DNA from: Bacteroidales bacterium UBA3843
GTDB taxonomy: Bacteria; Bacteroidota; Bacteroidia; Bacteroidales; Paludibacteraceae
Direction of reading: 5' to 3'
Assembly (NCBI GenBank): GCA_002392745.1
Contig: DGHR01000002.1
Coordinates: forward strand, 1 to 28,571
DNA length: 28,571 nucleotides
Part shown: positions 13,603 through 22,587 of the stretch, piece after piece
Numbering within the stretch: the stretch's first letter is position 1
How the letters are laid out: each line of letters begins with the position of its first letter
The notes under the pieces: generated by a model
Seen by the model: only the letters and a program-made list of their open reading frames with translations
Database searches by the model: none
Told to the model about the DNA's origin: nothing
Program-made: the position numbers and the translations under genes

Positions 13603-15603
13603 ATGGCAACATTACAAAAAATCAGAAACCATGGCGCCCTGCTGATAGCTATTGTGGGTCTGGCCATGTTAGCATTTATTTTGGGAGACTTTTTGAACTC
13701 CGGTAGCAGTTTTTTCAACCGCAGCCGCGAAAACGTAGGTGTGATTGAGGGTGAGAAGATTCACTACACAGAGTATGAGGCCGCCAAGGAGCAATTGACA
13801 GAAGTGTACAAGATTGAGACCGGTCGTTCGGATTTTGACGAAGACATGAGCGCACAGATCCGCAACCAGGTATGGAACATGATGATGATGGACTATACGC
13901 TGCGTGCGCAGGCAAAGAAAATCGGCATGGACATCACAAAGGACGAGTTGAGCGAGTTGTGCATCGGCAAAAATCCTCACCAGATTATCCGCGGCCGCCG
14001 CGCATTCTTCGATGAGAACGGTCAGTTCAGCCGCGACATAGTGGTAAACCTGCTGCAAGCCATCAACAACGAAGAGGACGGAGAGAACGCCAACCTGAAA
14101 CAAGCCAAGACGTATTGGTTGTATTGGGAAAAAGCCGTCCGCATCAGTTACATGCAGGAGAAATACACCAGTCTGCTTCAGCACCTGCTGAAAGCCAACA
14201 GCCTGGAGGCAGAGTACGCCTACAACGGCCGTCAGAAGGGTGTTTCTGCAGAATATGTCATGCAGCCGTATTTCACCGTTGCCGACAGTCTGGTAAACGT
14301 CAAGGAAAGCGACATAAAGAAACTGTATGCACAGCACAAGTCGCAGTACAAACAGACACCGAACCGCGCTATCAAATACATAGCCTTCAACATCGAGCCG
14401 TCGGAGGAAGACTTTACCGCCGCCAAGGAGTTGTTGGAGAGTTTGAAAGAAGAGTTCAAGACCGCCGAGGATGTAAGTCTGATAGTAAACACCAACTCGG
14501 ACGTGATGTATGACGGTCGCGACTTCTCGGAAGAAACCGTACCTGCCCAATTCAAAGAGTTTGCTTTTGCCAAAGGCGCCAAAGCCGGCGACTGCACCGA
14601 TATACTGTTTGAGAATAACACCTATGCCATGGCCCGCATCATGCAAGCCGGCTACTCCCTGCCCGACTCGGTAGAGCTGAAAGCTATCGTAGAAGAAGGC
14701 GAGGATCAGGAGCTGGGTTGGTTCCGCGCCAGCGACCTGCCGAAGAACATTGCCGATCCTGCATTTGCCGGCAAACGCGGCACACGTTTCACCGTAGCAC
14801 AAGGCATGGGCGAACAGACCTATGAAATCATGGACATCAGTGCCGCCACTCCGAAAGTAAAACTGGCTATTCTGGCCCGTGAGGTAAGCGCATCGAGCAA
14901 GACCTATTCTAAGATTTACAACGAGGCTAAGCAGTTCATCGTAGCCAACAAGAACGCGGAGGCCATGGAATCAGCCGCTCAGGCAGCAGGCATGACCGTA
15001 GTGCCCCAATACAACCTGACCGCCACGACCGACAAAGTAGGCCAATTGAAAGCCAGCCGTCCCATTGTACGCTGGGCATTTGAGGCCAAAGAAGGTCAAG
15101 TGAGCGATGTATTTGAGTGCGGCCAGCAGTTTATCATAGCCGCTCTGACCGAAGTGAACGACGACGAATACCGTCCGTTGGAAGCAGTACGCGCAGAGTT
15201 GACCTATGAAGCTACCAACAATGCAAAAGCAGCGTATATCAGCGCACAGCTGAAAGACATCAAGAGTCTGGAAGATGCTGCAAACATTATGGGTCAGCAG
15301 ATACAATCCACCGAGCGCGTCAGCCTGAGTGACAGCCGTTTCGGCAACGCAGGTATGGAACCCGCTGTCATCGGCAAGACGGTGGCAATGGGTGAAAACA
15401 CGCTGAGTGCTCCCATCCAGGGCAACATGGGTGTGTTCGTAGTCAAGACAGGCGCGGCCAACAATGCCGCAGAGGAAGAGGCGTATAACGCAGATACCGA
15501 GAAGGCGCAACTGGAGAGCCGCATGGCTTATCTGCCCTACCAGGCAATACAGCTGATAGAAGACAAGGCGGATGTAATAGACAACCGCGCCAACTTCCAA
15601 TAA
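13603..15603 (+). CDS. PpiD/SurA-type periplasmic chaperone with reduced parvulin domain
   Basis: PpiD-like proteins are anchored in the inner membrane and help exported proteins fold in the periplasm. The 666-residue product has a cytoplasmic N-terminus (MATLQKIRNHG), one membrane helix (about 13-32) and a SurA_N-like helical domain (about 45-250, with ENVGVIEGEKIHYTEYE and RNQVWNMMMMDYTL). The place of the parvulin PPIase domain follows at about 340-430. There the sequence runs LPDSVELKAIVEEGEDQELGWF, lacking the usual RHIL strand and the roughly 50 residues with the AKKYSxDPGS motif, so isomerase activity is doubtful. The remainder matches the Bacteroidales form (SSKTYSKIYNEA; KASRPIVRWAFEAKEGQVSDVFE; a second parvulin-like fold near 560-640). 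It starts 44 bases after the lipoprotein gene. Confidence 0.9.
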   Translation: MATLQKIRNHGALLIAIVGLAMLAFILGDFLNSGSSFFNRSRENVGVIEGEKIHYTEYEAAKEQLTEVYKIETGRSDFDEDMSAQIRNQVWNMMMMDYTLRAQAKKIGMDITKDELSELCIGKNPHQIIRGRRAFFDENGQFSRDIVVNLLQAINNEEDGENANLKQAKTYWLYWEKAVRISYMQEKYTSLLQHLLKANSLEAEYAYNGRQKGVSAEYVMQPYFTVADSLVNVKESDIKKLYAQHKSQYKQTPNRAIKYIAFNIEPSEEDFTAAKELLESLKEEFKTAEDVSLIVNTNSDVMYDGRDFSEETVPAQFKEFAFAKGAKAGDCTDILFENNTYAMARIMQAGYSLPDSVELKAIVEEGEDQELGWFRASDLPKNIADPAFAGKRGTRFTVAQGMGEQTYEIMDISAATPKVKLAILAREVSASSKTYSKIYNEAKQFIVANKNAEAMESAAQAAGMTVVPQYNLTATTDKVGQLKASRPIVRWAFEAKEGQVSDVFECGQQFIIAALTEVNDDEYRPLEAVRAELTYEATNNAKAAYISAQLKDIKSLEDAANIMGQQIQSTERVSLSDSRFGNAGMEPAVIGKTVAMGENTLSAPIQGNMGVFVVKTGAANNAAEEEAYNADTEKAQLESRMAYLPYQAIQLIEDKADVIDNRANFQ

Positions 15604-15641
15604 GCGCGTGTTATCTCCGCGCGTGCGCACGTAAATTATTT

Positions 15642-15674
15642 AAGGAGAGTTGCCCGCAACGGGTTGCTCTCCTT
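15642..15674 (+). terminator. Hairpin between the PpiD-like gene and the MFS permease gene
   Basis: AAGGAGAG (15642-15649) pairs with CTCTCCTT (15667-15674); an inner CCCG/CGGG stem closes a CAA loop, with a 3x3 internal loop between the two stems. Only TTTG follows, so it is either a weak terminator or a leader structure for the permease gene, whose ATG lies 14 bases downstream. Confidence 0.5.
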
Positions 15675-15688
15675 TGCAATAAAAAGAA

Positions 15689-17110
15689 ATGAGCCCTTCG
15701 TCCAAGATATCGCCCTGGGTATGGGTACCGACTCTGTATTTCACAGAAGGCATCCCGTACTTCCTGGTGAACAGCATATCCGTTATGCTGTTTGCCAAAA
15801 TGGGCGTGCCCAACGACCAACTGGCCTTCTTCACCACATTGCTCTATTTCCCGTGGTTTCTGAAAGGGTTATGGAGTCCGTTTGTGGATGTATTGCGTAC
15901 CAAGCGATGGTGGATAATCTGCATGCAGGCTCTGCTAACCATCCTGTGTATTCTGCTGACAATCAGTCTGCCGCACCCGTCGGCCGAAATGATTGCCGCA
16001 AAAGAGACTTCCGTAGGAATATTCCGTTTCACGCTGATTCTATTCATCATCGCCGCCTTCGCGTCAGCCACTCATGACATCGCCGCCGACGGGTTCTATA
16101 TGCTGGCACACGACAGCAAGAGCCAAGCAGCGTTTGTGGGAATACGCTCTACGTTCTACCGTATTGCAACCATTTTTTCGCAAGGCGTGCTGGTATATAT
16201 CGCAGGCGTAATAGAGAACCGAACCGGAGATATTCCGTTTTCGTGGCAGGTGACATTGGGAGCCACGAGTATTATATTGCTACTCGTCACTATTTACCAT
16301 TCATTTTTCCTGCCGCGCCCCGCAGAAGACAAGCCACGAGCACTTCCCGCGAGCGGAGAAGGCAGAGGCCGCACCATCTGGCGCGAATTGTGCGAGTCGT
16401 TCTCCACATTCTTCACCAAACCCGGTGTATGGCTGGCTATCGGTTTCATGCTCCTCTACCGACTGAGCGAAGGATTTCTGGTCAAACTGAGTTTGCCATT
16501 TCTGGTAGACAGCCGCACAGAGACTATGCGCGACGGACAAATCTTAGGCGGCGGTTTGGCGTTGAACACAGACACCGTAGGTTTGCTATACGGAACGATA
16601 GGAATGATATGTTTACTGCTCGGAGGCATTTTGGGCGGCATATATATCTCCCGACACGGGCTAAAACGCTCGCTTTGGCTGATGGCCGCTGCGCTGACGC
16701 TGCCGAGTTTTGTCTATTGCTACCTGAGCATGGCGCAACCCGAATCACTGTGGATAATTGGCACCGCAATCAGTTTTGAGCAATTCGGGTACGGATTCGG
16801 TTTTACCGCATATATGATGTATATGATGTATTTCTCGGAGGGGGAATACAAGACATCGCACTACGCTATCTGTACTGCATTCATGGCGCTCAGTATGATG
16901 ATTCCAGGTTTTGTAGCCGGCGCACTGGAGTTGGCGGTAGGCTATTCCGCATTCTTCTGGATAGCCAATGCTTGCAGCATCACTACATTTGCAATCACCT
17001 ATTTTGTATATAAAAACCTCTCCTCGCAAGGGCTCCATGAATGTCCGTCAGACATTCAACCGGGCGCAGCCCCTCAGCCCTCAAAGGAGGAAAAAAGAGA
17101 CCTCAAATAA
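15689..17110 (+). CDS. AmpG-like MFS permease
   Basis: A 12-helix major facilitator protein of the inner membrane. The N-terminal WVPTLYFTEGIPYFLVNSISV (12-32), FKGLWSPFVD and ASATHDIAADGFYM (about 124-137) are the signature of the AmpG/muropeptide-permease-like branch, whose E. coli member imports anhydromuropeptides for cell-wall recycling. Substrate identity in Bacteroidales is not proven. The central loop (about 207-232, PRPAEDKPRALPASGEGRG) is hydrophilic and separates the two six-helix halves. The C-terminal tail (KNLSSQGLHEC...KEEKRDLK) is cytoplasmic and charged. It is followed after 7 bases by pssA, so the two are cotranscribed. A hairpin precedes the start. Confidence 0.85.
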   Translation: MSPSSKISPWVWVPTLYFTEGIPYFLVNSISVMLFAKMGVPNDQLAFFTTLLYFPWFLKGLWSPFVDVLRTKRWWIICMQALLTILCILLTISLPHPSAEMIAAKETSVGIFRFTLILFIIAAFASATHDIAADGFYMLAHDSKSQAAFVGIRSTFYRIATIFSQGVLVYIAGVIENRTGDIPFSWQVTLGATSIILLLVTIYHSFFLPRPAEDKPRALPASGEGRGRTIWRELCESFSTFFTKPGVWLAIGFMLLYRLSEGFLVKLSLPFLVDSRTETMRDGQILGGGLALNTDTVGLLYGTIGMICLLLGGILGGIYISRHGLKRSLWLMAAALTLPSFVYCYLSMAQPESLWIIGTAISFEQFGYGFGFTAYMMYMMYFSEGEYKTSHYAICTAFMALSMMIPGFVAGALELAVGYSAFFWIANACSITTFAITYFVYKNLSSQGLHECPSDIQPGAAPQPSKEEKRDLK

Positions 17111-17117
17111 CTGAACA

Positions 17118-17828
17118 ATGAATCTGAAACGAATTATTCCTGACTCACTGACAAGTTGCAATCTGCTATGCGGCAGTATTGCTGTTTTTCTCGCCACTCA
17201 AGGAGCCTTTATCTGGGCTTTCGTCTTTATTCTGGGCGGTGCATTCTTCGATTTCTTTGACGGATTGAGCGCCCGAATGCTGAAGGCCCCGAGCCCGATA
17301 GGAATCCAGTTGGATTCGTTAGCCGACGACATCACATTTGGTTTGGCACCGGCGATGATGCTCTTTTGCTACCTGCGTCCGATACTCGGCTGGTGGGCAG
17401 GAATAGCCTTACTGATGGCAGCTTTCTCTGCGCTGCGTTTGGCCAAGTTCAACGTAGACGAGCGCCAGCATGATTCGTTCATCGGTCTTGCCACACCTGC
17501 CAATGCTATTTTCTGGGGAGGCATATGCTGCATGCCCTATGCCATGCTTCGTTTTGACTGGATGGGCTGGTGTCTGATTGGTCTATCGCTGCTGAGCTGC
17601 TATCTGCTGAACGCAGAGATACCGTTCTTCAGTTTCAAGAGTTTCAAGAAAGAGAAGACGTTAATCATCTGTTTTATAGCAGGTTGCATCATCCTGATTG
17701 GTTTCTGTGCCGCAAAAGCAATCGTAGCCAAACATATAGAGTTCGCTCTCTTCAGCGGGACAGCCTGCATCCTATGGTATGTAGCCCTAAACATACTGAT
17801 GCTATTTGCTCCGAAGAAGAAATTCTGA
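17118..17828 (+). CDS. pssA: CDP-diacylglycerol-serine O-phosphatidyltransferase (phosphatidylserine synthase)
   Basis: This membrane enzyme joins CDP-diacylglycerol and L-serine to phosphatidylserine, the precursor of phosphatidylethanolamine. The 236-residue protein opens with the typical MNLKRIIPDSLTSCNLLCGS and carries a perfect CDP-alcohol phosphotransferase motif DG-x2-AR-x8-G-x3-D-x3-D: D48, G49, A52, R53, G62, D66 and D70. SLADDITFGLAPA follows, specific for type II PssA. Some seven or eight hydrophobic helices fill the rest, and the length is normal for Bacteroidales. It follows the MFS gene by 7 bases. The next gene, a secreted endonuclease, starts 66 bases later without a visible promoter. 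Confidence 0.95.
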   Translation: MNLKRIIPDSLTSCNLLCGSIAVFLATQGAFIWAFVFILGGAFFDFFDGLSARMLKAPSPIGIQLDSLADDITFGLAPAMMLFCYLRPILGWWAGIALLMAAFSALRLAKFNVDERQHDSFIGLATPANAIFWGGICCMPYAMLRFDWMGWCLIGLSLLSCYLLNAEIPFFSFKSFKKEKTLIICFIAGCIILIGFCAAKAIVAKHIEFALFSGTACILWYVALNILMLFAPKKKF

Positions 17829-17893
17829 ACCGCATAAAACTACGATAAGATTCGCACAAAACCAGCATCAAACCCTAATAAAGTCCGAGAACC

Positions 17894-19708
17894 ATGAAAA
17901 AATACCTACTCTCTCTAACAGCGATACTGTGTAGTCTCTGTATGACCGCCGAGACGTACACAATTGTATTCAAAAGCAACGAAGGAGGAAACGACTCGTC
18001 GTCAAAGAAATCCGCTTTGGCAGACATTGTGCAAAGTGCCACAGACAATTGTGCAGAAAAAGTCGTTTCAGCCACCAATATATACCAAGCCAAAGATGGC
18101 TTTGGCATCAAAGGCGGTACCAGCAACGCAAAAGGCGAACTGATCCTCGGTCTGGACGCCACCTATCATATCTCCACAATGACAGTATATGCAGCGTCTT
18201 TCGCTGCCGACTCATCCCAAAACAACTCACTGACAGTCTGCGGAGAAAAAATCACCTGGGCCACCGGCCAAAAAGGCACCATCTCCCCCTATTCCATAAC
18301 GTTAAACAAAGACATCTCACAAATATCCATCAGTACGAGCACCGAAAAGAACAGCCGCTGGTACATGCAAAAGATTGAGTTCGAAGCCGAGAATCCGCAT
18401 CCGCTGCGAGGTGTCGTACAGATGCCAGCCATACTGGATTTCGGAAGTGCAAACACCCATCCGGACGAATTGCCGGCAGAAGATGTAACAAGCGTTGAGA
18501 TAACAGGAAAAAATATCGTAGGCGACCTGGCCGTCAGCCTGAAAAGCGGTACCTGCTTCTCTGTTTATCCGCTCACACTTCCGGCAGAAGGAGGAGAAAT
18601 CAACATCTCATATCTCATCAAAACATCCGGATACAACACCTATACAGACTCTCTGATTGTGCAGGGAGCGGGCAAAGACGGCGGTGTAGTCCGACGCGCC
18701 ATGTTTGTCAAGATAGACACGTACATACCCACACACACATATACTTTCAATGTAGACTCCAGTTGCATGGCAATCGGCCCGATGCCCGGGAATTACTATA
18801 TGCAGGCACAAGGAGAAAAAGACTCTGTCCTGAAGTCCAGACTGGGCGAAATCATTTATTGCGGCGTACGATACAGATATGGCAGCGGAAGCCGCAAGAC
18901 ATGGGACGGATTTTACTATACTGATCGCGACACGATGACCAACCAGGTACTGGACATGTATTCCAACAATGTGCGGTATTTCAATTCGGAGGCTCCGACT
19001 GCGAGCGTAGCGGAATTTGACATCGAGCATATGTTACCCAAGAGTTGGTGGGGCGGCTATGTGAATGAAGCTTATTGCGATTTGTACCATTTGGTGCCGG
19101 GCGATTATTCCGCCAACCGCAGCAAATCGAATCACGCGCCGGGCATCCCGAGCGACACCACATTCTGGAACGGTTCGTTTGCCACCGGCAGCGGTGCCGC
19201 GTATGGTTTGCAAAAGGTATTCTGCCCTGCGGATGAATACAAAGGCGATTTTGCCCGCGCCTATTTCTATATCGCCACTTGCTATGGTGACAGTCTCAAA
19301 TGGGTAGAAAGCGGAGAACCGGGCGCAGCGATGACCAATGACAGTTGGCAGGAATTCCGGCCATGGCTGCGAGAGCTGCTACTGCAATGGCACCGGATGG
19401 ACCCTGTCAGCCAGAAGGAATTGGACAGAGCCATACAGGTCAACAAGATTCAAGGCAATCGGAATCCGTTTATTGACTATCCCGAACTGGCAGAATATAT
19501 TTGGGGAAACAAGCAGGGACAAACCGTTGATTTCAATCAATTGACACAAAGTTACGGAGACCCATATAATGAAGGGCACGGGTCCTCTGTGGTCATTCCA
19601 TCTGTGGAGTCAGGAGAGCCTGCGGCACAGAAGGTTCTGCGTGACGGAAAACTTATGATACTACGAAACGAGTCCGTTTATACCATTTTAGGACAAACTA
19701 TTCGATAA
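17894..19708 (+). CDS. Secreted endonuclease I-family nuclease with short C-terminal export-like tail
   Basis: Endonuclease I proteins are secreted or periplasmic non-specific nucleases with a beta-beta-alpha metal site. The 604-residue protein has a signal peptide (1-18), an N-terminal beta-sandwich region (about 20-165) and a second beta domain (about 170-280). The nuclease domain (about 298-545) starts GNYYMQAQGEKDSVLKSRLGEII. Its active-site segments are FDIEHMLPKSWWGG (E378, H379) and DLYHLVPGDYSANRSKSNHAPG (H399, N408, R409). The last 28 residues (577-604) align without gaps, 12 identities, to the C-terminus of the exported protein encoded at 24956-27688, suggesting a shared sorting signal. 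The extension beyond the nuclease domain is long for the family. No promoter was seen in the 65 bases upstream. Confidence 0.9.
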   Translation: MKKYLLSLTAILCSLCMTAETYTIVFKSNEGGNDSSSKKSALADIVQSATDNCAEKVVSATNIYQAKDGFGIKGGTSNAKGELILGLDATYHISTMTVYAASFAADSSQNNSLTVCGEKITWATGQKGTISPYSITLNKDISQISISTSTEKNSRWYMQKIEFEAENPHPLRGVVQMPAILDFGSANTHPDELPAEDVTSVEITGKNIVGDLAVSLKSGTCFSVYPLTLPAEGGEINISYLIKTSGYNTYTDSLIVQGAGKDGGVVRRAMFVKIDTYIPTHTYTFNVDSSCMAIGPMPGNYYMQAQGEKDSVLKSRLGEIIYCGVRYRYGSGSRKTWDGFYYTDRDTMTNQVLDMYSNNVRYFNSEAPTASVAEFDIEHMLPKSWWGGYVNEAYCDLYHLVPGDYSANRSKSNHAPGIPSDTTFWNGSFATGSGAAYGLQKVFCPADEYKGDFARAYFYIATCYGDSLKWVESGEPGAAMTNDSWQEFRPWLRELLLQWHRMDPVSQKELDRAIQVNKIQGNRNPFIDYPELAEYIWGNKQGQTVDFNQLTQSYGDPYNEGHGSSVVIPSVESGEPAAQKVLRDGKLMILRNESVYTILGQTIR

Positions 19709-19712
19709 GTAT

Positions 19713-19744
19713 GTCAATTTTTCCACATTTTTCGTGGAAATGTG
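19713..19744. repeat. Inverted repeats downstream of the endonuclease I gene
   Basis: TTTCCAC (19720-19726) and GTGGAAA (19734-19740) form a 7-pair stem. CACATTT (19724-19730) and AAATGTG (19738-19744) form an alternative, mutually exclusive 7-pair stem. No T-run follows, so it is not a classical terminator. The first 17 bases repeat a sequence at 3120-3136. Confidence 0.6.
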
Positions 19745-19768
19745 CACGCGCGCACGGGAAAATATGTG

Positions 19769-19776
19769 TACCTTTG
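19769..19776 (+). promoter_or_regulatory. -7 promoter box for the surface-protein locus
   Basis: TACCTTTG followed by CACCCG is a perfect -7 box, 42 bases before the ATG at 19819. At the expected -33 position only CACG lies, inside a CG-rich stretch (GTGCACGCGCGCAC), so the promoter may depend on another factor. Confidence 0.65.
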
Positions 19777-19818
19777 CACCCGTAAATAATTACGTACACA
19801 TTTAACAACAAAAATCAT

Positions 19819-22569
19819 ATGAAAAAACATTCATTTTGGACACTACTCATTTGTCTGGTAACCTTGCCAATTGCTTCGGCAAAGGCTGCCACTGTAGTTG
19901 ATGGTCAGTCCACAGAAGGCAAAGACTTCTGGGTTACTTTTATGCAAGCCGATCAAAAAACAAGTGACAAAGGCGACTGGAACAGTAACTACAATCGCCT
20001 CATCCTTTCACTTTCCATCTCCTCACGAGAGGACTGCGAGGTAGTCATCACTAATCCGTACACCAACTACTCGGACACTGTACAGGTGAAGGCCAACCAA
20101 ATGACTCCGGTTGACTTGTACGAAGGTCACCCTAAATGTTCAGAGGCTCGTCAAGCGATGAGCACCAGCGGTGTAGTTTGTTACGCCGTCAACTCGGAAG
20201 AAGTGGACACATGCGCCATCCACGTGACTTCCAGTGCCAACATTGCACTTTTTGCCACTAATTATAAGAAAGCGACCTTCGATGCGACAAACGTGCTTCC
20301 GACTCCGTCACTACTAGACGAATACATCATACAGACCTACACTCCTTCCGATCACGGAGGCTCTGCGCAAGGTTCTCATTTCGCCGTCATCGCTACGGAA
20401 GACAATACGGTCATTGATTATTGCCCGTCGGTAAATACCGAACGTATTAATCATGCAGTTAATCGAAGCAAAAACGGCTATACTCTGACCGAAGAGGAGC
20501 AAGCTTTAGTCAACTACCAATTCGGCCGTGACACACTGCACTCTCCTGTGCTTAAAAAAGGTCAAGTATGGTATGTATGGACTGGAGAAGCAGAAGGAGA
20601 GACCGGAGACTTGTCCGGCACCTACGTAAAAGCACAAGGAGGAAAGAAAATAGCGGTATTCCAAGGTTGTCCGCACACCAACATCCCAAGCAAAGTCAAA
20701 GAACGTGACCATATTTTCTCCCAAGCAATGCCAACCAAGTATTGGGGAAACACATTTGTGCTTACCGGAAGTAGCAGCCGTCATCGCGATTTTGTACGTA
20801 TAATGGCTCTCAATGACGGGACGGAAGTGATAATCAACGATTCAGTGTATCATACATTTGATTTTTCAAAGGACAACAAGCAATATTGGGAATTTGAATT
20901 CGGAGACAAGACTGTAAAAGGAGGAGACTCTGACAAGGAAGACAAATTAACAACCCGTCCTCTCCCCAAAGTAGAAGGAGATAATTTTGTTCTTAAGACC
21001 AGTTGTCCTGCAGCAGTGCACCTTTTTGCTGCTTCACGACAATGGGATGGCAACAAAAAAAATGATGGCGATCCATCCATGTTATGGGTCAATCCAATTG
21101 AGCAACAAATTGACCAAGTTACATTCGCCACTTATGCCAGCCGCAACGGAACAACAGCTCACTATACGAACGTAGTCACTGACAAGCCGGCATTGATGAC
21201 ACTGGATGGAATTTCTATTGCAGATCAATTCAATCCTGTTAACGGTTCATCGACATATCATTATGCACGAATCAGTTTGGGAGACTCTGCTGTTTCACAT
21301 ACCCTCAAGAGTAACGGCTCCAACTTTATTGCACACGTATATGGTTTTACAGAAAACGAATCTTATGGCTATTCTGCCGGTGGTGCGACCAAACCGCTGA
21401 CACAATATATTACTATCAACGGAGAAATCTTCTCTCCGGATACAGAGAACAAGCTCTGCGGCGAGGATACTATTAAGTTTGCTTGCCATCCCGATTATGT
21501 ATTCAACAAGCTTGAATGGAACTTCGGTGACGGAGCTTCCAAAGAGTGCACATATGAGCAAGTACAAGGAACCGACTCGGTTGTTCCGCACTATTACGAA
21601 AACTCCGGTGTTTACAACGCATATGTTTTAATCTACCGCGAGAGCAGCAACGTATGCGTCGGACAGAATGCCGTAGATAGTATTCCTATCACAGTAACTA
21701 TCGGACGGTATGTCTTCTCGATAGACACGACTGAAATTCCTTGTCCGGAAGCCGGTGCTGCAACGATTGGAAAGATTTATTACAGCAACCCCGGTCATGT
21801 GGATTTGAAGGGCGACAATGTGACACTTGAGTTCGACCAAGCGGCCAAAGATGCCGGATTCAAGGACGAAGAATTGCTGATCAACGATAATTATTTCCAA
21901 ATCACCGTGCCTACAGACGCTCCGTCCGGTACCGCGTACAATATCCACCTGAAGATTGTTTCCGACTGCGGCGGCGCAGACACGATAATGGAATTCATCC
22001 TGCCGTTCAGCAACGATGTGATAGACCAGCGCTACGACAACGTGCTCGGACTGACCAAGAACGAGAACTTTGACGGATTTACATTAAGCGATTTCCAATG
22101 GTACCGCGCTTCGGACAGCACCAAAGTGGCAGGTCAGATATCATCGAACCTCAATTTCTACGACTTGCCAAACGGAGAGTTCGAGGATGATTCGTACTAT
22201 GTATGCTTCTCGGCGCTCAACAATGAGACGAAAGCACAAACCACGACTTGCGCATGCGCCAAGCGGTTCAACACAAGCACAAAAGAACACAACTTCGGTG
22301 CGGACAGCACCAATCTGACCATCACGGCAATCTACTCCATCTTTGAGGGAGACAAGGTGTTCGTCAATGCTGATTGGGACGGGAAGACGGACATAACGTG
22401 CTATGCGCAATGGATTAGTGCCAGCGGCAATGTGTACGGGGATATGAAGTTTGACATCCCCGACGGCGGTTGCACTATTCCGGCTCCAAACGAGAACGGC
22501 TTGTACCTGCTCCGCGTCGTTACCGGCAAGAGTACACGTAGTTTCAAATTTATCATCAACAAACACTAA
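19819..22569 (+). CDS. Large exported IgGFc-binding-like/PKD surface protein A
   Basis: The 916-residue protein has a signal peptide (1-23), then STEGKDFWVTFM (31-42), the opening pattern of IgGFc-binding-like N-terminal regions in Bacteroidota adhesins. That region runs to about 530 with DATNVLPTPS, AVIATEDNTVIDY, FSQAMPTKYWGNTF and DPSMLWVNPIEQQI. A PKD domain follows (about 545-635, LEWNFGDG), then more beta segments. The C-terminus NGLYLLRVVTGKSTRSFKFIINKH-like end (893-916; Y-LLRV then FKFII) matches a Por secretion tail, so it is probably displayed at the surface. It is a paralogue of the protein at 24956-27688, colinear through the IgGFc and PKD parts. It is 18 bases ahead of the OmpA-type gene. 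Adhesion is inferred from the family; no ligand can be named. Confidence 0.85.
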   Translation: MKKHSFWTLLICLVTLPIASAKAATVVDGQSTEGKDFWVTFMQADQKTSDKGDWNSNYNRLILSLSISSREDCEVVITNPYTNYSDTVQVKANQMTPVDLYEGHPKCSEARQAMSTSGVVCYAVNSEEVDTCAIHVTSSANIALFATNYKKATFDATNVLPTPSLLDEYIIQTYTPSDHGGSAQGSHFAVIATEDNTVIDYCPSVNTERINHAVNRSKNGYTLTEEEQALVNYQFGRDTLHSPVLKKGQVWYVWTGEAEGETGDLSGTYVKAQGGKKIAVFQGCPHTNIPSKVKERDHIFSQAMPTKYWGNTFVLTGSSSRHRDFVRIMALNDGTEVIINDSVYHTFDFSKDNKQYWEFEFGDKTVKGGDSDKEDKLTTRPLPKVEGDNFVLKTSCPAAVHLFAASRQWDGNKKNDGDPSMLWVNPIEQQIDQVTFATYASRNGTTAHYTNVVTDKPALMTLDGISIADQFNPVNGSSTYHYARISLGDSAVSHTLKSNGSNFIAHVYGFTENESYGYSAGGATKPLTQYITINGEIFSPDTENKLCGEDTIKFACHPDYVFNKLEWNFGDGASKECTYEQVQGTDSVVPHYYENSGVYNAYVLIYRESSNVCVGQNAVDSIPITVTIGRYVFSIDTTEIPCPEAGAATIGKIYYSNPGHVDLKGDNVTLEFDQAAKDAGFKDEELLINDNYFQITVPTDAPSGTAYNIHLKIVSDCGGADTIMEFILPFSNDVIDQRYDNVLGLTKNENFDGFTLSDFQWYRASDSTKVAGQISSNLNFYDLPNGEFEDDSYYVCFSALNNETKAQTTTCACAKRFNTSTKEHNFGADSTNLTITAIYSIFEGDKVFVNADWDGKTDITCYAQWISASGNVYGDMKFDIPDGGCTIPAPNENGLYLLRVVTGKSTRSFKFIINKH

Positions 22570-22573
22570 GCAT

Positions 22574-22579
22574 AGGAGG
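22574..22579 (+). promoter_or_regulatory. Strong Shine-Dalgarno sequence before the OmpA-type gene
   Basis: AGGAGG lies 8 bases before the ATG at 22588. Such full matches are uncommon in Bacteroidota, and among the genes here only this one and the PAP2 gene (AGGAGG at 27689-27694, 12 bases before its ATG) have one. Confidence 0.7.
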
Positions 22580-22587
22580 ACAAAGAG

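Noticed and set aside
13669..14802. A 377-codon open frame on the minus strand
   Set aside because: Antisense shadow of the PpiD-like gene, with no domain and no start context.
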